NCBI GenBank assembly: GCA_015058405.1
Contig: SVCL01000084.1
Location: 1 to 36,617 of the forward strand
DNA: 36,617 nt
Reading direction: 5' to 3'
Origin: Clostridium sp.
Lineage (GTDB): Bacteria > Bacillota > Clostridia > Clostridiales > Clostridiaceae
The translations under genes and the position numbers were made by a program. Of this stretch, positions 1-10,623 are shown piece by piece; the stretch's first letter is position 1; every line of letters starts with the position of its first letter. The notes under the pieces are model-generated. The model was not told the origin of the DNA. It searched no databases and saw nothing but the letters and a program-made list of their open reading frames with translations.

Positions 1-41
1 ACTCATAAAAAGAATTGCTGGTTCTTAACTTATTTATATCT

Positions 42-119
42 GTTCAATTTTCAAAGACCATTTTGTGTGTCGCCCTCAAGCGACTCATTTAGTATATCAT
101 CTGATTCAACATCTGTCAA
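42..119 (-). promoter_or_regulatory. rRNA operon promoter and boxA leader
   Basis: Read on the minus strand, TTGACA (119-114), a 17-base spacer and TATACT (96-91) form a near-consensus sigma-A promoter. It is followed by a short GC stem GTCGC/GCGAC (84-69) and then TGGTCTTTGAAAATTGAAC (60-42). The last element matches the boxA-type antitermination leader that precedes 16S rRNA in Firmicutes. Transcription runs off the left edge. An rRNA operon downstream of gyrA is also the arrangement at the Bacillus origin. The 16S gene itself is not in the window. Confidence 0.85.
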
Positions 120-172
120 CAAGTTTTTCAAAACTTTTTTTCAAGTTTGTTGTTTCTTGTTTTTGTTTGTTG

Positions 173-195
173 CCTCAGCGACGAGATTTATCTTA
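173..195 (-). promoter_or_regulatory. possible upstream (P1) rRNA promoter
   Basis: On the minus strand TAAGAT (195-190) is followed by AAATCTCGTCGCTGAGG. This echoes the start region of the better promoter downstream (TATACT, then AAATGAGTCGCTTGAGG). The repeated -10 plus AAAT..GTCGCT.GAGG block suggests tandem P1/P2 rRNA promoters made by duplication. I could not find a convincing -35 hexamer for this copy, so its activity is uncertain. Confidence 0.4.
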
Positions 196-393
196 TCATG
201 ACATTAACTAACTATACCAGTACAATTTTATAATTATATAAATTTATCCTTACAATACTCAGTTTTTCTATATTATTCTCTCTTTCTTATATAATGATAC
301 GCCCGGAAGTGATTACGTTTTTATTTTTCTATTCTTATATTTAATTATTATTTTTCTCTATAAAATTTATATATATATTATTTACTACAACAT

Positions 394-433
394 AAAAAAA
401 GATTCAAAATCTATTGATTTTGAATCTTTTTTT
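394..433 (-). terminator. gyrA terminator, bidirectional
   Basis: A perfect inverted repeat with 17-base arms (AAAAAAAGATTCAAAAT, 394-410, and its complement, 417-433) and a 6-base loop lies just past the gyrA stop. It has an A run on one side and a T run on the other, so it can act in both directions. It separates the gyrB-gyrA transcript from the rRNA promoters. The 200 bases between it and those promoters hold nothing I recognise. Confidence 0.9.
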
Positions 434-452
434 ATTAATAATTTTTATTAAA

Positions 453-2930
453 TTACATGTCAGTATCTTCTTGATTAATTTTTTCTTCTTCGATACTTTC
501 TTCTACTTCTTCAGTACTAGCAATTTTAGTTATAGCAACAACCTTTTCTTCCTTAGTTGTTCTCATTAGAGTAACTCCCATTGCCGATCTATTAGTAATA
601 GATATATCACTAACATTGATTCTGATAGCAACACCACTTGTATTTATAAGCATAAGCTCATCATCTTCTTTACACATTGTTGCTCCAACTACTTTTCCTG
701 TCTTTGGACTTATTTTGTAAGTTATTAAACCTACTCCCCCTCTATTTTGAACCTTGTATTCGCTTATAGGGGTTCTCTTTCCAAATCCATTTTCACTTAT
801 AACTAATAATTCTTCATCCTCTACTGCTATATCCATACATACAGCTATATCATCATTTTTTAGATTAATTGCTTTTACACCTGATGCAGTTCTACCCATA
901 GCTCTAACATCTGTTTCATTAAACTTAACAGCGTATCCATTTTGAGTAACCATAATTAAGTTTGCATCTCCACGAGTAATCTTAACTTTTAAAAGTTCGT
1001 CTCCTTCTCTTAAAGATATAGCTATTAATCCATTCTTACGTAAATTCTTAAAGTCGTCTAATGGAGTCTTCTTTACTATACCATGTTTTGTTCCCATGAA
1101 TAAGAAGCCTTCTTTATTAGAATCTTTAACATTAAGAACAGCCTGAATCTTTTCATTAGGTTCAATTGCTATAAGGTTTATTATATTAGTTCCCTTAGCA
1201 GATCTACCTGCCTCTGGAATTTCATATGCACGTAATTTATATACTCTTCCTCTATTAGTAAAGAATAATACATCAGAATGAGTTGAAGTAATAATAACTT
1301 GATCTACAAAGTCATCTTCTCTTGTACTCATAGCTTGAATACCCTTTCCACCTCTTCTTTGAGCAGAATAAGTATCAGCAGATATTCTCTTTATATAACC
1401 ATTTCTAGTAAGAGTTATAACAACTTCTTCTTCTTGTATTAAATCTTCTATATCTATCTCATTAACTACTTTTTCTATTTGAGTTCTTCTTTCATCACCA
1501 TATTTATTTCTGATTTCAGTTAACTCATCTTTTATTACTGAAAGTAACTTTTCTTCACTTGCTAATATTGAATTTAAGTATTCTATTTGCTTCATAAGTT
1601 CAGCATATTCTGCTTCTATCTTATCTCTTTCTAATCCAGTTAATCTTCTAAGTCTCATTTCTAATATAGCAACTGCTTGCTTTTCAGATAAATCAAACTT
1701 TTCTATTAATGTATTTTTAGCAATTTCTGAAGTTGCAGAATGTCTTATTATATTAATAACTTCATCAATGTTATCTAAAGCTATTCTTAATCCTTCTAGA
1801 ATATGAGCTCTAGCTTGAGCCTTTTCTAATTCAAATATAGTTCTTCTAATTATAACATCTTTTTGATAATCTATATAATGTGTTAAAACTTGTTTTAAAT
1901 TTAAAACTTGAGGTTCATTATCTACTAATGCAAGCATTATTACACCAAAAGTATCTTGCATCTTAGTATGCTTATAAAGAAGGTTTAAAATAACATTAGG
2001 ATTTGCATCTCTCTTAAGTTCTATAACTATTCTCATACCTTCTCTATCTGATTCATCTCTTAAATCAGATATACCTACAATTTTCTTATCTTTAACAAGA
2101 TCAGCTATACTTTCAATTAGTTTTGCCTTATTAACTTGATATGGTATTTCAGTTACAATAATTCTATGTCTTGAATTTTCCTCTTCAATTTCTGCTTTAG
2201 CTCTAACAATTATCTTGCCTTTACCAGTTTCATAAGCAGCTCTTATTCCTGCTTTACCCATAATTGTAGCTGCAGTTGGGAAATCTGGTCCCTTTATTAC
2301 AGACATAAGTTCTAAAACTGTTGTTTCAGGATTGTCAATTAACATTATAGTTCCGTCTATAACTTCTTTTAAATTGTGTGGTGGTATGTTAGTTGCCATA
2401 CCTACAGCTATACCCGATGAACCATTTACTAAAAGATTTGGAAATCTTGAAGGTAATACTGAAGGTTCTTTTTCTTCACCATCAAAGTTAGGAACAAAAT
2501 CAACAGTATTTTTATTTATATCCCTTAACATTTCAACAGCTATCTTGTTCATCTTTGCTTCTGTATATCTCATGGCTGCTGGACTATCACCATCTACAGA
2601 ACCAAAGTTTCCGTGTCCATCTACTAACATATATCTCATTGAAAAATCTTGAGCTAATCTAACTAAAGCATCATAAACTGATGTATCACCATGTGGATGG
2701 TATTTACCTAAAACGTCCCCTACTATTCTGGCACATTTTCTATATCCTTTATCAGTTGTTAAACCCAATTCTTGTAAAGAATATAAGATTCTTCTATGAA
2801 CTGGTTTTAACCCATCTCTTACATCTGGTAATGCACGACCAACTATAACACTCATAGCATAGTCGATGTAGCATCTTTTCATCTCATGATTAATATCAAC
2901 AGGTATAACTTTTCCCTCATTAAAATTCAT
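453..2930 (-). CDS. gyrA: DNA gyrase subunit A
   Basis: Breakage-reunion subunit of the A2B2 type II topoisomerase that introduces negative supercoils ahead of replication forks. At 825 aa it is the usual family length. The winged-helix domain carries [13 protein letters not shown] (residues 75-87) and the catalytic tyrosine at 122 ([10 protein letters not shown]). The residues equivalent to E. coli Ser83 and Asp87, the quinolone-resistance positions, are Thr83 and Asp87. The C-terminal beta-pinwheel begins with a GyrA box QRRGGKG, needed for DNA wrapping. A GTG three codons upstream (2939) lies inside the Shine-Dalgarno GAGGTG. The ATG at 2930, six bases after it, is therefore the better start. 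It follows gyrB with a short gap and is co-directional. Confidence 0.97.
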   Translation of the reverse strand: MNFNEGKVIPVDINHEMKRCYIDYAMSVIVGRALPDVRDGLKPVHRRILYSLQELGLTTDKGYRKCARIVGDVLGKYHPHGDTSVYDALVRLAQDFSMRYMLVDGHGNFGSVDGDSPAAMRYTEAKMNKIAVEMLRDINKNTVDFVPNFDGEEKEPSVLPSRFPNLLVNGSSGIAVGMATNIPPHNLKEVIDGTIMLIDNPETTVLELMSVIKGPDFPTAATIMGKAGIRAAYETGKGKIIVRAKAEIEEENSRHRIIVTEIPYQVNKAKLIESIADLVKDKKIVGISDLRDESDREGMRIVIELKRDANPNVILNLLYKHTKMQDTFGVIMLALVDNEPQVLNLKQVLTHYIDYQKDVIIRRTIFELEKAQARAHILEGLRIALDNIDEVINIIRHSATSEIAKNTLIEKFDLSEKQAVAILEMRLRRLTGLERDKIEAEYAELMKQIEYLNSILASEEKLLSVIKDELTEIRNKYGDERRTQIEKVVNEIDIEDLIQEEEVVITLTRNGYIKRISADTYSAQRRGGKGIQAMSTREDDFVDQVIITSTHSDVLFFTNRGRVYKLRAYEIPEAGRSAKGTNIINLIAIEPNEKIQAVLNVKDSNKEGFLFMGTKHGIVKKTPLDDFKNLRKNGLIAISLREGDELLKVKITRGDANLIMVTQNGYAVKFNETDVRAMGRTASGVKAINLKNDDIAVCMDIAVEDEELLVISENGFGKRTPISEYKVQNRGGVGLITYKISPKTGKVVGATMCKEDDELMLINTSGVAIRINVSDISITNRSAMGVTLMRTTKEEKVVAITKIASTEEVEESIEEEKINQEDTDM

Positions 2931-2951
2931 GTACTTCACCTCGTATTAGTA

Positions 2952-4871
<1,920 letters not shown>

Positions 4872-4917
4872 CTAAAAAATTATCAAACTAATTAAACACG
4901 AAGGCTTAATATTGGAC

Positions 4918-5178
4918 CTACGAGTTATAATCTATATATGTTCTTTTACTTAAAGTAGCTGAAGATATTGGTGATAAATATATCTTACTCATTTTATCAA
5001 CTTCTGCTACTACATAAGACTTTGGTGTTTCATCTGTTATTCTTTCAACAAATCCATCTTCTTCTGCCATTCTTAAAAACTGATTCGTATCTGCACTATA
5101 CATTGTAGTTTCTAAATCAAAAATACCTATAATATCTTTTATTGGAACTGTGACGTTCTCTCCTAAATGCAAAAACAT
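4918..5178 (-). CDS. remB: RemB/YaaB-like extracellular matrix regulator (DUF370)
   Basis: 86-residue protein beginning MFLHLGENVTVPIKDIIGIFD, typical of the small DUF370 family. In Bacillus the paralogue RemA activates biofilm matrix genes by binding DNA, and YaaB (RemB), located between recF and gyrB, is implicated in the same process. Its position here, between recF and gyrB, is the same. No membrane segment or signal peptide is visible. The start is well supported by AAGGAGGG seven bases upstream of the ATG. That the clostridial protein regulates matrix genes is inferred from the family; the sequence itself shows only the fold and the location. Confidence 0.8.
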   Translation of the reverse strand: MFLHLGENVTVPIKDIIGIFDLETTMYSADTNQFLRMAEEDGFVERITDETPKSYVVAEVDKMSKIYLSPISSATLSKRTYIDYNS

Positions 5179-5193
5179 GAATTATCCCTCCTT

Positions 5194-6279
5194 CTAAGTG
5201 GATACCTTCCCATTTTCCACCTTAAATACTTTTGAATTTGAATCTAAATATTCATTTATATCAGCTATACCAGTACAAGTTATAATAGTTTGTATATCGC
5301 TAATAGTACTTAAAACATATCTCTTTCTATTAAAATCAAGCTCTGATAATACATCGTCTAATAATAAAACTGGGTATTCACCATTAATTTCTTTAATAAT
5401 TTTTAATGATGAAAACTTCATAGTTAATACAGCAGTTCTTTGCTGTCCTTGAGATCCATAACTTTTGGTCTCAACACCATTTATAAATACAGAAAAATCA
5501 TCCCTATGAGGACCTGTAGTAGATATACCTTTATCTATATCCTTTTTTCTATTTTTCTTTAGCTGCTCATAAAAGTCAGTTTTTATATCTTCTAAACTTT
5601 TAACAGAAGATATGTATTTAAAACTAATGTCTTCTTTACCTAAAGTAATTTCTTTATGGATTTCTTTTCCATACTTATTTAGTTTTTCTATATACGCTAA
5701 TCTAGCCTTAATTATATATTCTCCAAATCCAGATAATTGTTCATCATATATATCTAATATGTCTTCATTTACATTTCTATTTTTCAATATAATATTTCTT
5801 TCGTTTATTACTTTATTGTATTGAACAAGATTATAATAATATTTTTTATCTAATTGACATAATTCCATATCTATGAATCTTCTTCTTATACCTGGAGATT
5901 CTTTTATTATCTTTAAGTCCTCTGGAGAAAACATAACTACATTAAACGTTCCGAAAAGTTCTCCAATCTTATTAATTTTTATAGAATTTACCTTTATAGC
6001 TTTTCTGCCATCCTTTAGTATGTTAATATCTATTCTTTTATCAAGTCTACTCTTTCCGATATCTAAGCTAATAAAAGAATTATTGGATTCCCAATTAATT
6101 AATTCTTTATCTCTTGAAGTTCTATGTGATTTTGCAAAACCACAATAATAGATAGCCTCTAATATGTTTGTTTTACCTTGAGCATTGTCTCCCATAAAGA
6201 CATTAACATTACTACAAAAATCTAATTCTAATTCTTTGTAATTCCTATAATTAACTAACATTAATTTTTTTATAAACAT
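5194..6279 (-). CDS. recF: DNA replication and repair protein RecF
   Basis: SMC-like ATPase that helps load RecA at single-strand gaps with RecO and RecR. Walker A is GDNAQGKTN (residues 30-38), the ABC signature SYGSQGQQRTA starts at 273, and Walker B with D-loop (LLLDDVLSELD) starts at 305. Its 361 aa is normal for the family. The start MFIKKLMLVNYRNYKEL aligns with the family N-terminus. The ribosome site (AGGTG seven bases upstream) is modest. It lies between yaaA and remB in the conserved origin cluster. Confidence 0.95.
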   Translation of the reverse strand: MFIKKLMLVNYRNYKELELDFCSNVNVFMGDNAQGKTNILEAIYYCGFAKSHRTSRDKELINWESNNSFISLDIGKSRLDKRIDINILKDGRKAIKVNSIKINKIGELFGTFNVVMFSPEDLKIIKESPGIRRRFIDMELCQLDKKYYYNLVQYNKVINERNIILKNRNVNEDILDIYDEQLSGFGEYIIKARLAYIEKLNKYGKEIHKEITLGKEDISFKYISSVKSLEDIKTDFYEQLKKNRKKDIDKGISTTGPHRDDFSVFINGVETKSYGSQGQQRTAVLTMKFSSLKIIKEINGEYPVLLLDDVLSELDFNRKRYVLSTISDIQTIITCTGIADINEYLDSNSKVFKVENGKVST

Positions 6280-6352
6280 ACCTATACACCTATATAATTA
6301 TATCATATTAAAGAAATAAACGCTAAAAGCATAATTACTAAGCAATTAAAAT

Positions 6353-6559
6353 TTATATAACTTTATAATCTTCTCCATCAAAGGATACTATATCACCTGA
6401 TCTTATTTTCTTTCCTCTTTGGATACAAATTTCTCCATTAACTTTTACTAATTCATCGTATATATACATCTTAGCCTCTGAACCTAAAGATGCTATACCA
6501 CACCATTTTAAAAATGCGTCTAATTTTATAAATTCTGTATTAATTTTTATTTCTTTCAA
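6353..6559 (-). CDS. yaaA: S4-domain RNA-binding protein YaaA
   Basis: 68-residue protein that is essentially one S4 RNA-binding domain (KLDAFLKWCGIASLGSEAK, then VKVNGEICIQRGKKIRSGD). It is the small S4 protein encoded between dnaN and recF in many Firmicutes, proposed to act in ribosome assembly or RNA binding. The only start that gives the family length is TTG at 6559. No Shine-Dalgarno lies next to it. The nearest, GGAGG, overlaps the dnaN stop 36 bases upstream and is separated from the TTG by an 8-bp hairpin (see the separate entry). Confidence 0.88.
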   Translation of the reverse strand: MKEIKINTEFIKLDAFLKWCGIASLGSEAKMYIYDELVKVNGEICIQRGKKIRSGDIVSFDGEDYKVI

Positions 6560-6602
6560 AGCTATTTATGCATAAAAAATGAATATTTATGCAATCCTCC
6601 TA
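6560..6602 (-). promoter_or_regulatory. Hairpin-separated ribosome-binding site of yaaA
   Basis: On the minus strand the dnaN stop overlaps TAGGAGGAT (GGAGG at 6600-6596). A perfect 8-bp inverted repeat follows, TGCATAAA (6593-6586) and TTTATGCA (6576-6569), with a 9-base loop, and then the TTG start at 6559. Linear distance from GGAGG to TTG is 36 bases, too far for initiation. Folding the hairpin leaves about 11. The stem is AT-rich, so stability is uncertain. TGCATAAATA is also directly repeated here. Confidence 0.5.
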
Positions 6603-7700
6603 TCTAATTAATCTAACTGGTAAAACTAAGTATTTATATGAATCTGTTCGTTTAGCTTTTATAACACATGGAGTTACGCTTGATGTCATTTCTAAAATAA
6701 CAGTATCATCTTCCATATTTTTCAATACATCTAAAAGATATCTAGAGTTAAATGCAATTTGAACTTCTTCACCTTGCAAATTTATTCCTACTTCTTCTCT
6801 TACTTTACCAAATTGAGAATTTGAAGTTAAAACTAAGTTATCTTCTTGGAAATCTAATTTTATTAGATTACTATTACCTTCTTTAGCCATTAAAGAAGCT
6901 CTTTCAATACCATTTTGTAATTCTTGTTTATTTACCTCTACTGATAATTTGTGTTCTTGAGGTAATAATGAATTATAATTTACATATTTTCCATCAAGTA
7001 ATCTTGAAATAACTTTTGTATGTTCTAAATTAAATAGTATATGGTTGTTTGTAAATGTTATGTTTACTAAAGAATCCACATCCTCAAGTATTTTGGCTAC
7101 TTCATTTAAAGTTTTACCTGGAATTACTACATCTACATCAAAATCATTGTCTAGATATTCAGATTTTATAGCTAATCTATATCCATCAAGAGCAACTAAA
7201 TTTAACTTTTTATCTTTTAATTCAAAAAGGATACCTTGTAATATTGGACGAGTTTCATCTTGAGCTATTGCAAAAGATGTACTTTTTATCATATTTTTTA
7301 ATATATTTTGAGGAACCTCTATTTGTTTATCTTCATCTATTGTTGGTAATGATGGGAATTCATCAGCCTTCATGTAAACTATATTAAACACTGATTTTTG
7401 GCAAGTTATTTGTATAGTATCATTTTCTATTATTTCAATCTTTATATCTGAATTTGGTAGTTTTCTTATTATTTCTCCAAACATCTTAGAATCAATAACT
7501 ACAGTACCTTCTTCTATAACATCAGCTTCAACTTGAGTTTCAATAGAAACATCCATATCAGATCCTATTAAAGTTAGACCGTTTTTAGTTGCATTTATAT
7601 AAATACCTTCTAGTATAGACATTGTTGATTTTCCTGTAATAGCTTTTTGGGTAATTAAGATACCTTCTTGTAATTTTTGTTTTTCGCATATAAAAATCAT
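6600..7700 (-). CDS. dnaN: DNA polymerase III beta subunit (sliding clamp)
   Basis: Ring-shaped processivity clamp that tethers DNA polymerase III and many repair enzymes to DNA. Its 366 aa is the usual length for three clamp folds. The start MIFICEKQKLQEGILITQKAI and the C-terminal YKYLVLPVRLIR, which contributes to the hydrophobic partner-binding cleft, are typical. AGGAGGT lies four bases before the ATG. It is separated from dnaA by the 260-base origin block and is followed at once by the yaaA ribosome site, which overlaps its stop codon. Confidence 0.96.
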   Translation of the reverse strand: MIFICEKQKLQEGILITQKAITGKSTMSILEGIYINATKNGLTLIGSDMDVSIETQVEADVIEEGTVVIDSKMFGEIIRKLPNSDIKIEIIENDTIQITCQKSVFNIVYMKADEFPSLPTIDEDKQIEVPQNILKNMIKSTSFAIAQDETRPILQGILFELKDKKLNLVALDGYRLAIKSEYLDNDFDVDVVIPGKTLNEVAKILEDVDSLVNITFTNNHILFNLEHTKVISRLLDGKYVNYNSLLPQEHKLSVEVNKQELQNGIERASLMAKEGNSNLIKLDFQEDNLVLTSNSQFGKVREEVGINLQGEEVQIAFNSRYLLDVLKNMEDDTVILEMTSSVTPCVIKAKRTDSYKYLVLPVRLIR

Positions 7701-7755
7701 ATATGTACCTCCTAATTTATCAACAGTTTTCTATCCCCATATTATAGTATAGAGA

Positions 7756-7952
7756 TGATAATATATATTATAATAGTAGTAATAGGGCTTGTGGATTTGT
7801 GTATAACTTAACTAAACCAAGTTATTTTCGAACAAAACGCAAAAAAATATTGTGGATAAGTTGTTAAAAAAATTTACACCTTATCCACAGTATTAACAAA
7901 AAAAACGCTTTTTAAAAGTTACCCACAAATAAATCACATATTATTATCCACA
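7756..7952. other. oriC2: DnaA boxes and probable DNA-unwinding element
   Basis: Noncoding block between dnaA and dnaN. Perfect DnaA boxes (TTATCCACA or complement) lie at 7851-7859, 7881-7889 and 7944-7952, with a near match TTACCCACA at 7919-7927. Nearer dnaN, tandem degenerate boxes TGTGTATAA (7798-7806) and TGTGGATTT (7790-7798) are followed by GGGC (7785-7788). Next come trinucleotides TAA-TAG-TAG-TAA-TAG (7771-7785) and an AT-only tract (7759-7774). This order, box to GC step to DnaA-trio to AT tract, is the basal unwinding arrangement described at the Bacillus origin. Strand opening is therefore predicted around 7756-7785. Confidence 0.82.
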
Positions 7953-7960
7953 TATGTGAA

Positions 7961-9304
7961 TTAGTTTTGAGTTAGTTTTTTAGTTATGTCTTCGATGGTA
8001 TGTTGTAAGGTTTCGTCTGTATTAAGATTGTCTGAAATTTTTTCATATGCATGAATTACAGTTGTATGATCTCTTCCACCAAACTCTTCTCCAATCTTAG
8101 GTAAAGACATATCAGTAAGTTTTCTGCTTAGGTACATAGCTATTTGTCTTGGGTAAGCTACATTTCTAGTTCTTCTTTGAGACTTTAAATCTTCAACTCT
8201 TAAGTTAAAATAGCTAGAAACAATATCTTGTATAAGATTTATAGTGATATTTTTTCCCTGCTTTTTAGATATAATATCTTTTAAGGCTTCAGATGCTAAA
8301 TCTACTGTTATTTCTCTATTAGTTAAAGAAGAGTAAGCGACTATTCTAATTAATGCTCCTTCAAGCTCACGAATATTAGATTTTATTTTTGTTGCGATAT
8401 AAACCATAACTTCATTTTCGACATTTAACTTTTCTACATCTGCTTTTTTCTTTAATATAGCCATTCTTGTTTCAAAGTCTGGAATTTGTATGTCGGCAAT
8501 TAAACCCCATTCAAATCTTGAGCGAAGCCTATCTTCTAATGTTGGTATTTCTTTAGGTGGTCTATCAGATGATAAAATAATTTGTTTATTTGCATCGTGT
8601 AAAGCATTGAAAGTGTGGAAGAATTCTTCTTGAGTTCTTTCTTTGCCGGCTATAAATTGTATATCATCTATTAAAAGTATATCTACGTTTCTATATTTAT
8701 TTCTAAATTCTTCATTTTTATCATCCCTAATAGAATTTATTAGTTCGTTAGTGAATTTTTCAGATGAAACGTAAACAACCTTAGCATTAGGGTTGTTTTG
8801 TAATATGTAGTGACCTATGGCATGCATTAAGTGAGTTTTGCCAAGACCAACGCCTCCATATATAAATAGAGGATTATAAGCTTTTGCGGGTGCTTCTGCT
8901 ACAGCTAGAGATGCTGCATGAGCAAATCTATTGCTATTTCCAATTACAAAAGAATCAAAAGTATACTTAGGGTTTAATGTAGTAGACATTTCATCGTTAA
9001 CTACTAGTGACTTTTCTTTTTTATGTTCTTTTGGTGTTTCTTCAGATTGAAGATCTGAGGAAATTAAAAACTCTATTTTATAAAGTTTTGAGCAAATAGC
9101 TTTTATTGAATTAGCTACTAGATCTTTATATCGTTTATCTAAAATATCTTGAGTGAAGGAATTAGGAACACTAATCTTTATAGTATCTGAAGAGATTGAA
9201 ATAGGTTCACAACTTTTTATCCAAGTATTGAAGCTTACTTCGCTCATCTCGCTTTTTATGATATTTAATGTTTTTTGCCATAATTCTTTTAGATCAGATT
9301 CCAT
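7961..9304 (-). CDS. dnaA: Chromosomal replication initiator DnaA
   Basis: AAA+ initiator that binds DnaA boxes, opens the origin and recruits helicase. 447 aa from the chosen start. Domain I begins [13 protein letters not shown]. Walker [10 protein letters not shown] lies near residues 150-158, Walker B LLIDDIQF near 210-217, and the DNA-binding signature [12 protein letters not shown] starts near 412. An ATG five codons upstream (9319) is embedded in the Shine-Dalgarno ATGGAGG, so the ATG at 9304 is preferred. DnaA boxes on both sides point to autoregulation as well as initiation. Confidence 0.97.
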   Translation of the reverse strand: MESDLKELWQKTLNIIKSEMSEVSFNTWIKSCEPISISSDTIKISVPNSFTQDILDKRYKDLVANSIKAICSKLYKIEFLISSDLQSEETPKEHKKEKSLVVNDEMSTTLNPKYTFDSFVIGNSNRFAHAASLAVAEAPAKAYNPLFIYGGVGLGKTHLMHAIGHYILQNNPNAKVVYVSSEKFTNELINSIRDDKNEEFRNKYRNVDILLIDDIQFIAGKERTQEEFFHTFNALHDANKQIILSSDRPPKEIPTLEDRLRSRFEWGLIADIQIPDFETRMAILKKKADVEKLNVENEVMVYIATKIKSNIRELEGALIRIVAYSSLTNREITVDLASEALKDIISKKQGKNITINLIQDIVSSYFNLRVEDLKSQRRTRNVAYPRQIAMYLSRKLTDMSLPKIGEEFGGRDHTTVIHAYEKISDNLNTDETLQHTIEDITKKLTQN

Positions 9305-9355
9305 GGTAATATCCTCCATAAATATTTTTTTTGGGTAAAATTTTATTTGAAAAAG

Positions 9356-9713
9356 TTATCAACAAGGTTATGCACAGAAAATGTTTATAACTTTGTTGAT
9401 GTTAATTATGTTAATAATGTTTATCCACATGTTTATAAAAACATATTTTCTTAATTTATTATATAAGTTATCCACAGATATAATAAAATGTTATGAACAT
9501 ATTAAATATCTCTAAAAACTAAGTAAAATAAAAGTTTTAGAGAAAAAAAATAATTGTGAATAAGAAAATCTTAAACAAGTTATTCACATTTTTGTCCACA
9601 GATGTGGATAACTTGTTGTTATTAACAAGTTATTCACAATCTAGTTATTATAATATCATATAAGAATCATAATGTTCAATAAGTTATCCACAAAAAACTT
9701 TAAATGTGGATAA
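9356..9713. other. oriC1: DnaA-box array upstream of dnaA
   Basis: Within the 532-base gap between dnaA and rpmH I count eleven DnaA-box-like 9-mers. Five are perfect: 9421-9429, 9468-9476, 9603-9611 (minus), 9684-9692 and 9705-9713 (minus). Six have one mismatch: 9356, 9368, 9555 (minus), 9580, 9592 and 9630. AACAAGTTATTCACA occurs twice, 50 bases apart (9574 and 9624). The second copy forms an almost perfect inverted repeat with TGTGGATAACTTGTT at 9603. Gene direction switches here from minus to plus, consistent with bidirectional replication starting at this locus. Confidence 0.93.
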
Positions 9714-9737
9714 ATTTATTAACAGAATACGTGCTTC

Positions 9738-9766
9738 TTGACACTTTTAATCTATATATATATAAT
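9738..9766 (+). promoter_or_regulatory. rpmH promoter, perfect sigma-A consensus
   Basis: TTGACA (9738-9743), a 17-base spacer and TATAAT (9761-9766) match the vegetative consensus exactly. It reads rightward out of the origin into rpmH, starting 25 bases after the last perfect DnaA box. DnaA occupancy could therefore influence it (inference). Confidence 0.93.
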
Positions 9767-9836
9767 TAATAAGTAACAATTTGAGAAATATAGTTTTTTT
9801 ACTATAAATATTTCAGTCGAAGGGGGTGCATTGATA

Positions 9837-9971
9837 ATGTTCATGACATACCAACCTAAAAAAAGACAAAGAAAAAAGGAACATGGTTTCAGAAAAAGAA
9901 TGAAGACTAAGTCTGGAAGAAACATTCTTAAAAAGAGAAGACAAAAAGGTAGAAAAAAATTAACAGCATAA
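9837..9971 (+). CDS. rpmH: 50S ribosomal protein L34
   Basis: 44-residue, extremely basic large-subunit protein, [18 protein letters not shown] at the N-terminus and GRKKLTA at the C-terminus, matching clostridial L34. It is the classic neighbour of the origin and of rnpA. The Shine-Dalgarno AAGGGGGTG (9820-9828) is eight bases before the ATG at 9837. A second ATG two codons later is possible but further from the site, and family members begin [10 protein letters not shown]. Confidence 0.96.
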   Translation: MFMTYQPKKRQRKKEHGFRKRMKTKSGRNILKKRRQKGRKKLTA

Positions 9972-9972
9972 G

Positions 9973-9995
9973 GGCCGCATTTTGTGGCCTTTTTT
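9973..9995 (+). terminator. Terminator or attenuator between rpmH and rnpA
   Basis: GGCCGC (9973-9978) pairs with GTGGCC (9984-9989), with one G-T pair and a 5-base loop, followed by six T. A second small hairpin, TTTTTCTGCA/TGCAGAAAAA, follows directly and ends just before the rnpA ribosome site. Since rnpA has no clear promoter of its own, this is probably a partial terminator that lowers rnpA expression relative to rpmH. Confidence 0.65.
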
Positions 9996-10032
9996 CTGCA
10001 AATGCAGAAAAATAAGGAGAATGTATATACCT

Positions 10033-10407
10033 ATGGTTTATAGATTAAAGAAAAATTCAGAATTTAGATGTGTATATAGAAGAGGAAAGTCTATAGCTAA
10101 TGATCTTTTAGTTCTATATATATTAAAGAATAAAAAAAATAAAGATAATAACGGGAATAAATATAATAAGGTAGGAATTTCTGTTAGCAAAAAGGTGGGC
10201 AACAGTGTAGTTAGAAGCAGAAGTAAAAGACTTATAACTGAAAGCTATAGATTAAAGCTTGAAAATTTACAGCAAGGTTATGATTTTGTTTTTGTTGCTA
10301 GAACAAAGCTCAAAGATAAAGATTATTATCAAGTTAATAAGGCTGTATTAAATTTATTAAAGAAAGCAGGCTTATATAATGAAGAGATTACTAATAAAAC
10401 TAATTAA
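10033..10407 (+). CDS. rnpA: Ribonuclease P protein component
   Basis: Small basic protein cofactor of RNase P, which matures tRNA 5' ends. 124 aa from the chosen start. The family N-terminus [20 protein letters not shown] and the core RNR-type motif [18 protein letters not shown] are present. In-frame starts exist upstream: 10021 is only one base after AAGGAG, and 9982 lies inside the attenuator. Homologues begin at (M)xYRLKKN, so 10033 is chosen, although its spacing from AAGGAG (13 bases) is long. The last 29 bases overlap yidD, which suggests translational coupling. Confidence 0.93.
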   Translation: MVYRLKKNSEFRCVYRRGKSIANDLLVLYILKNKKNKDNNGNKYNKVGISVSKKVGNSVVRSRSKRLITESYRLKLENLQQGYDFVFVARTKLKDKDYYQVNKAVLNLLKKAGLYNEEITNKTN

Positions 10408-10588
10408 ATTTTATAGGAAAAGAATCTCACCGTTAACACCGCCTAGATGCAAGTATATACCTACGTGCTCTCAATATGCTATAGAGTCAATTGAGAAATA
10501 CGGAGCATTTAAAGGCGGTTTTTTAGCCTTTTGGCGTATACTTAGGTGTAATCCTTTTAGTAAGGGTGGATTTGATCCTGTTAAATAA
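10379..10588 (+). CDS. yidD: Membrane protein insertion efficiency factor YidD
   Basis: 69-residue basic protein with an amphipathic N-terminal helix ([19 protein letters not shown]) and the conserved cysteine-containing motif [19 protein letters not shown], ending in [12 protein letters not shown]. YidD proteins sit on the inner face of the membrane and help YidC-dependent insertion. It overlaps the 3' end of rnpA and lies 35 bases before yidC, the usual order. Confidence 0.94.
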   Translation: MKRLLIKLIKFYRKRISPLTPPRCKYIPTCSQYAIESIEKYGAFKGGFLAFWRILRCNPFSKGGFDPVK

Positions 10589-10623
10589 ATTTTAAAATTA
10601 TATATAGGAGGGATTCAATAAAT

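Noticed and set aside
9305..9360. dnaA promoter candidates such as TTGATA near 9355
   Set aside because: Suitable -10 sequences occur only at spacings of 11 or 14 bases; no credible pair could be assigned.
9815..9821. AGTCGAA resembling a Spo0A box (TGTCGAA) before rpmH
   Set aside because: One mismatch in a 7-mer in isolation is expected by chance; no second box nearby.
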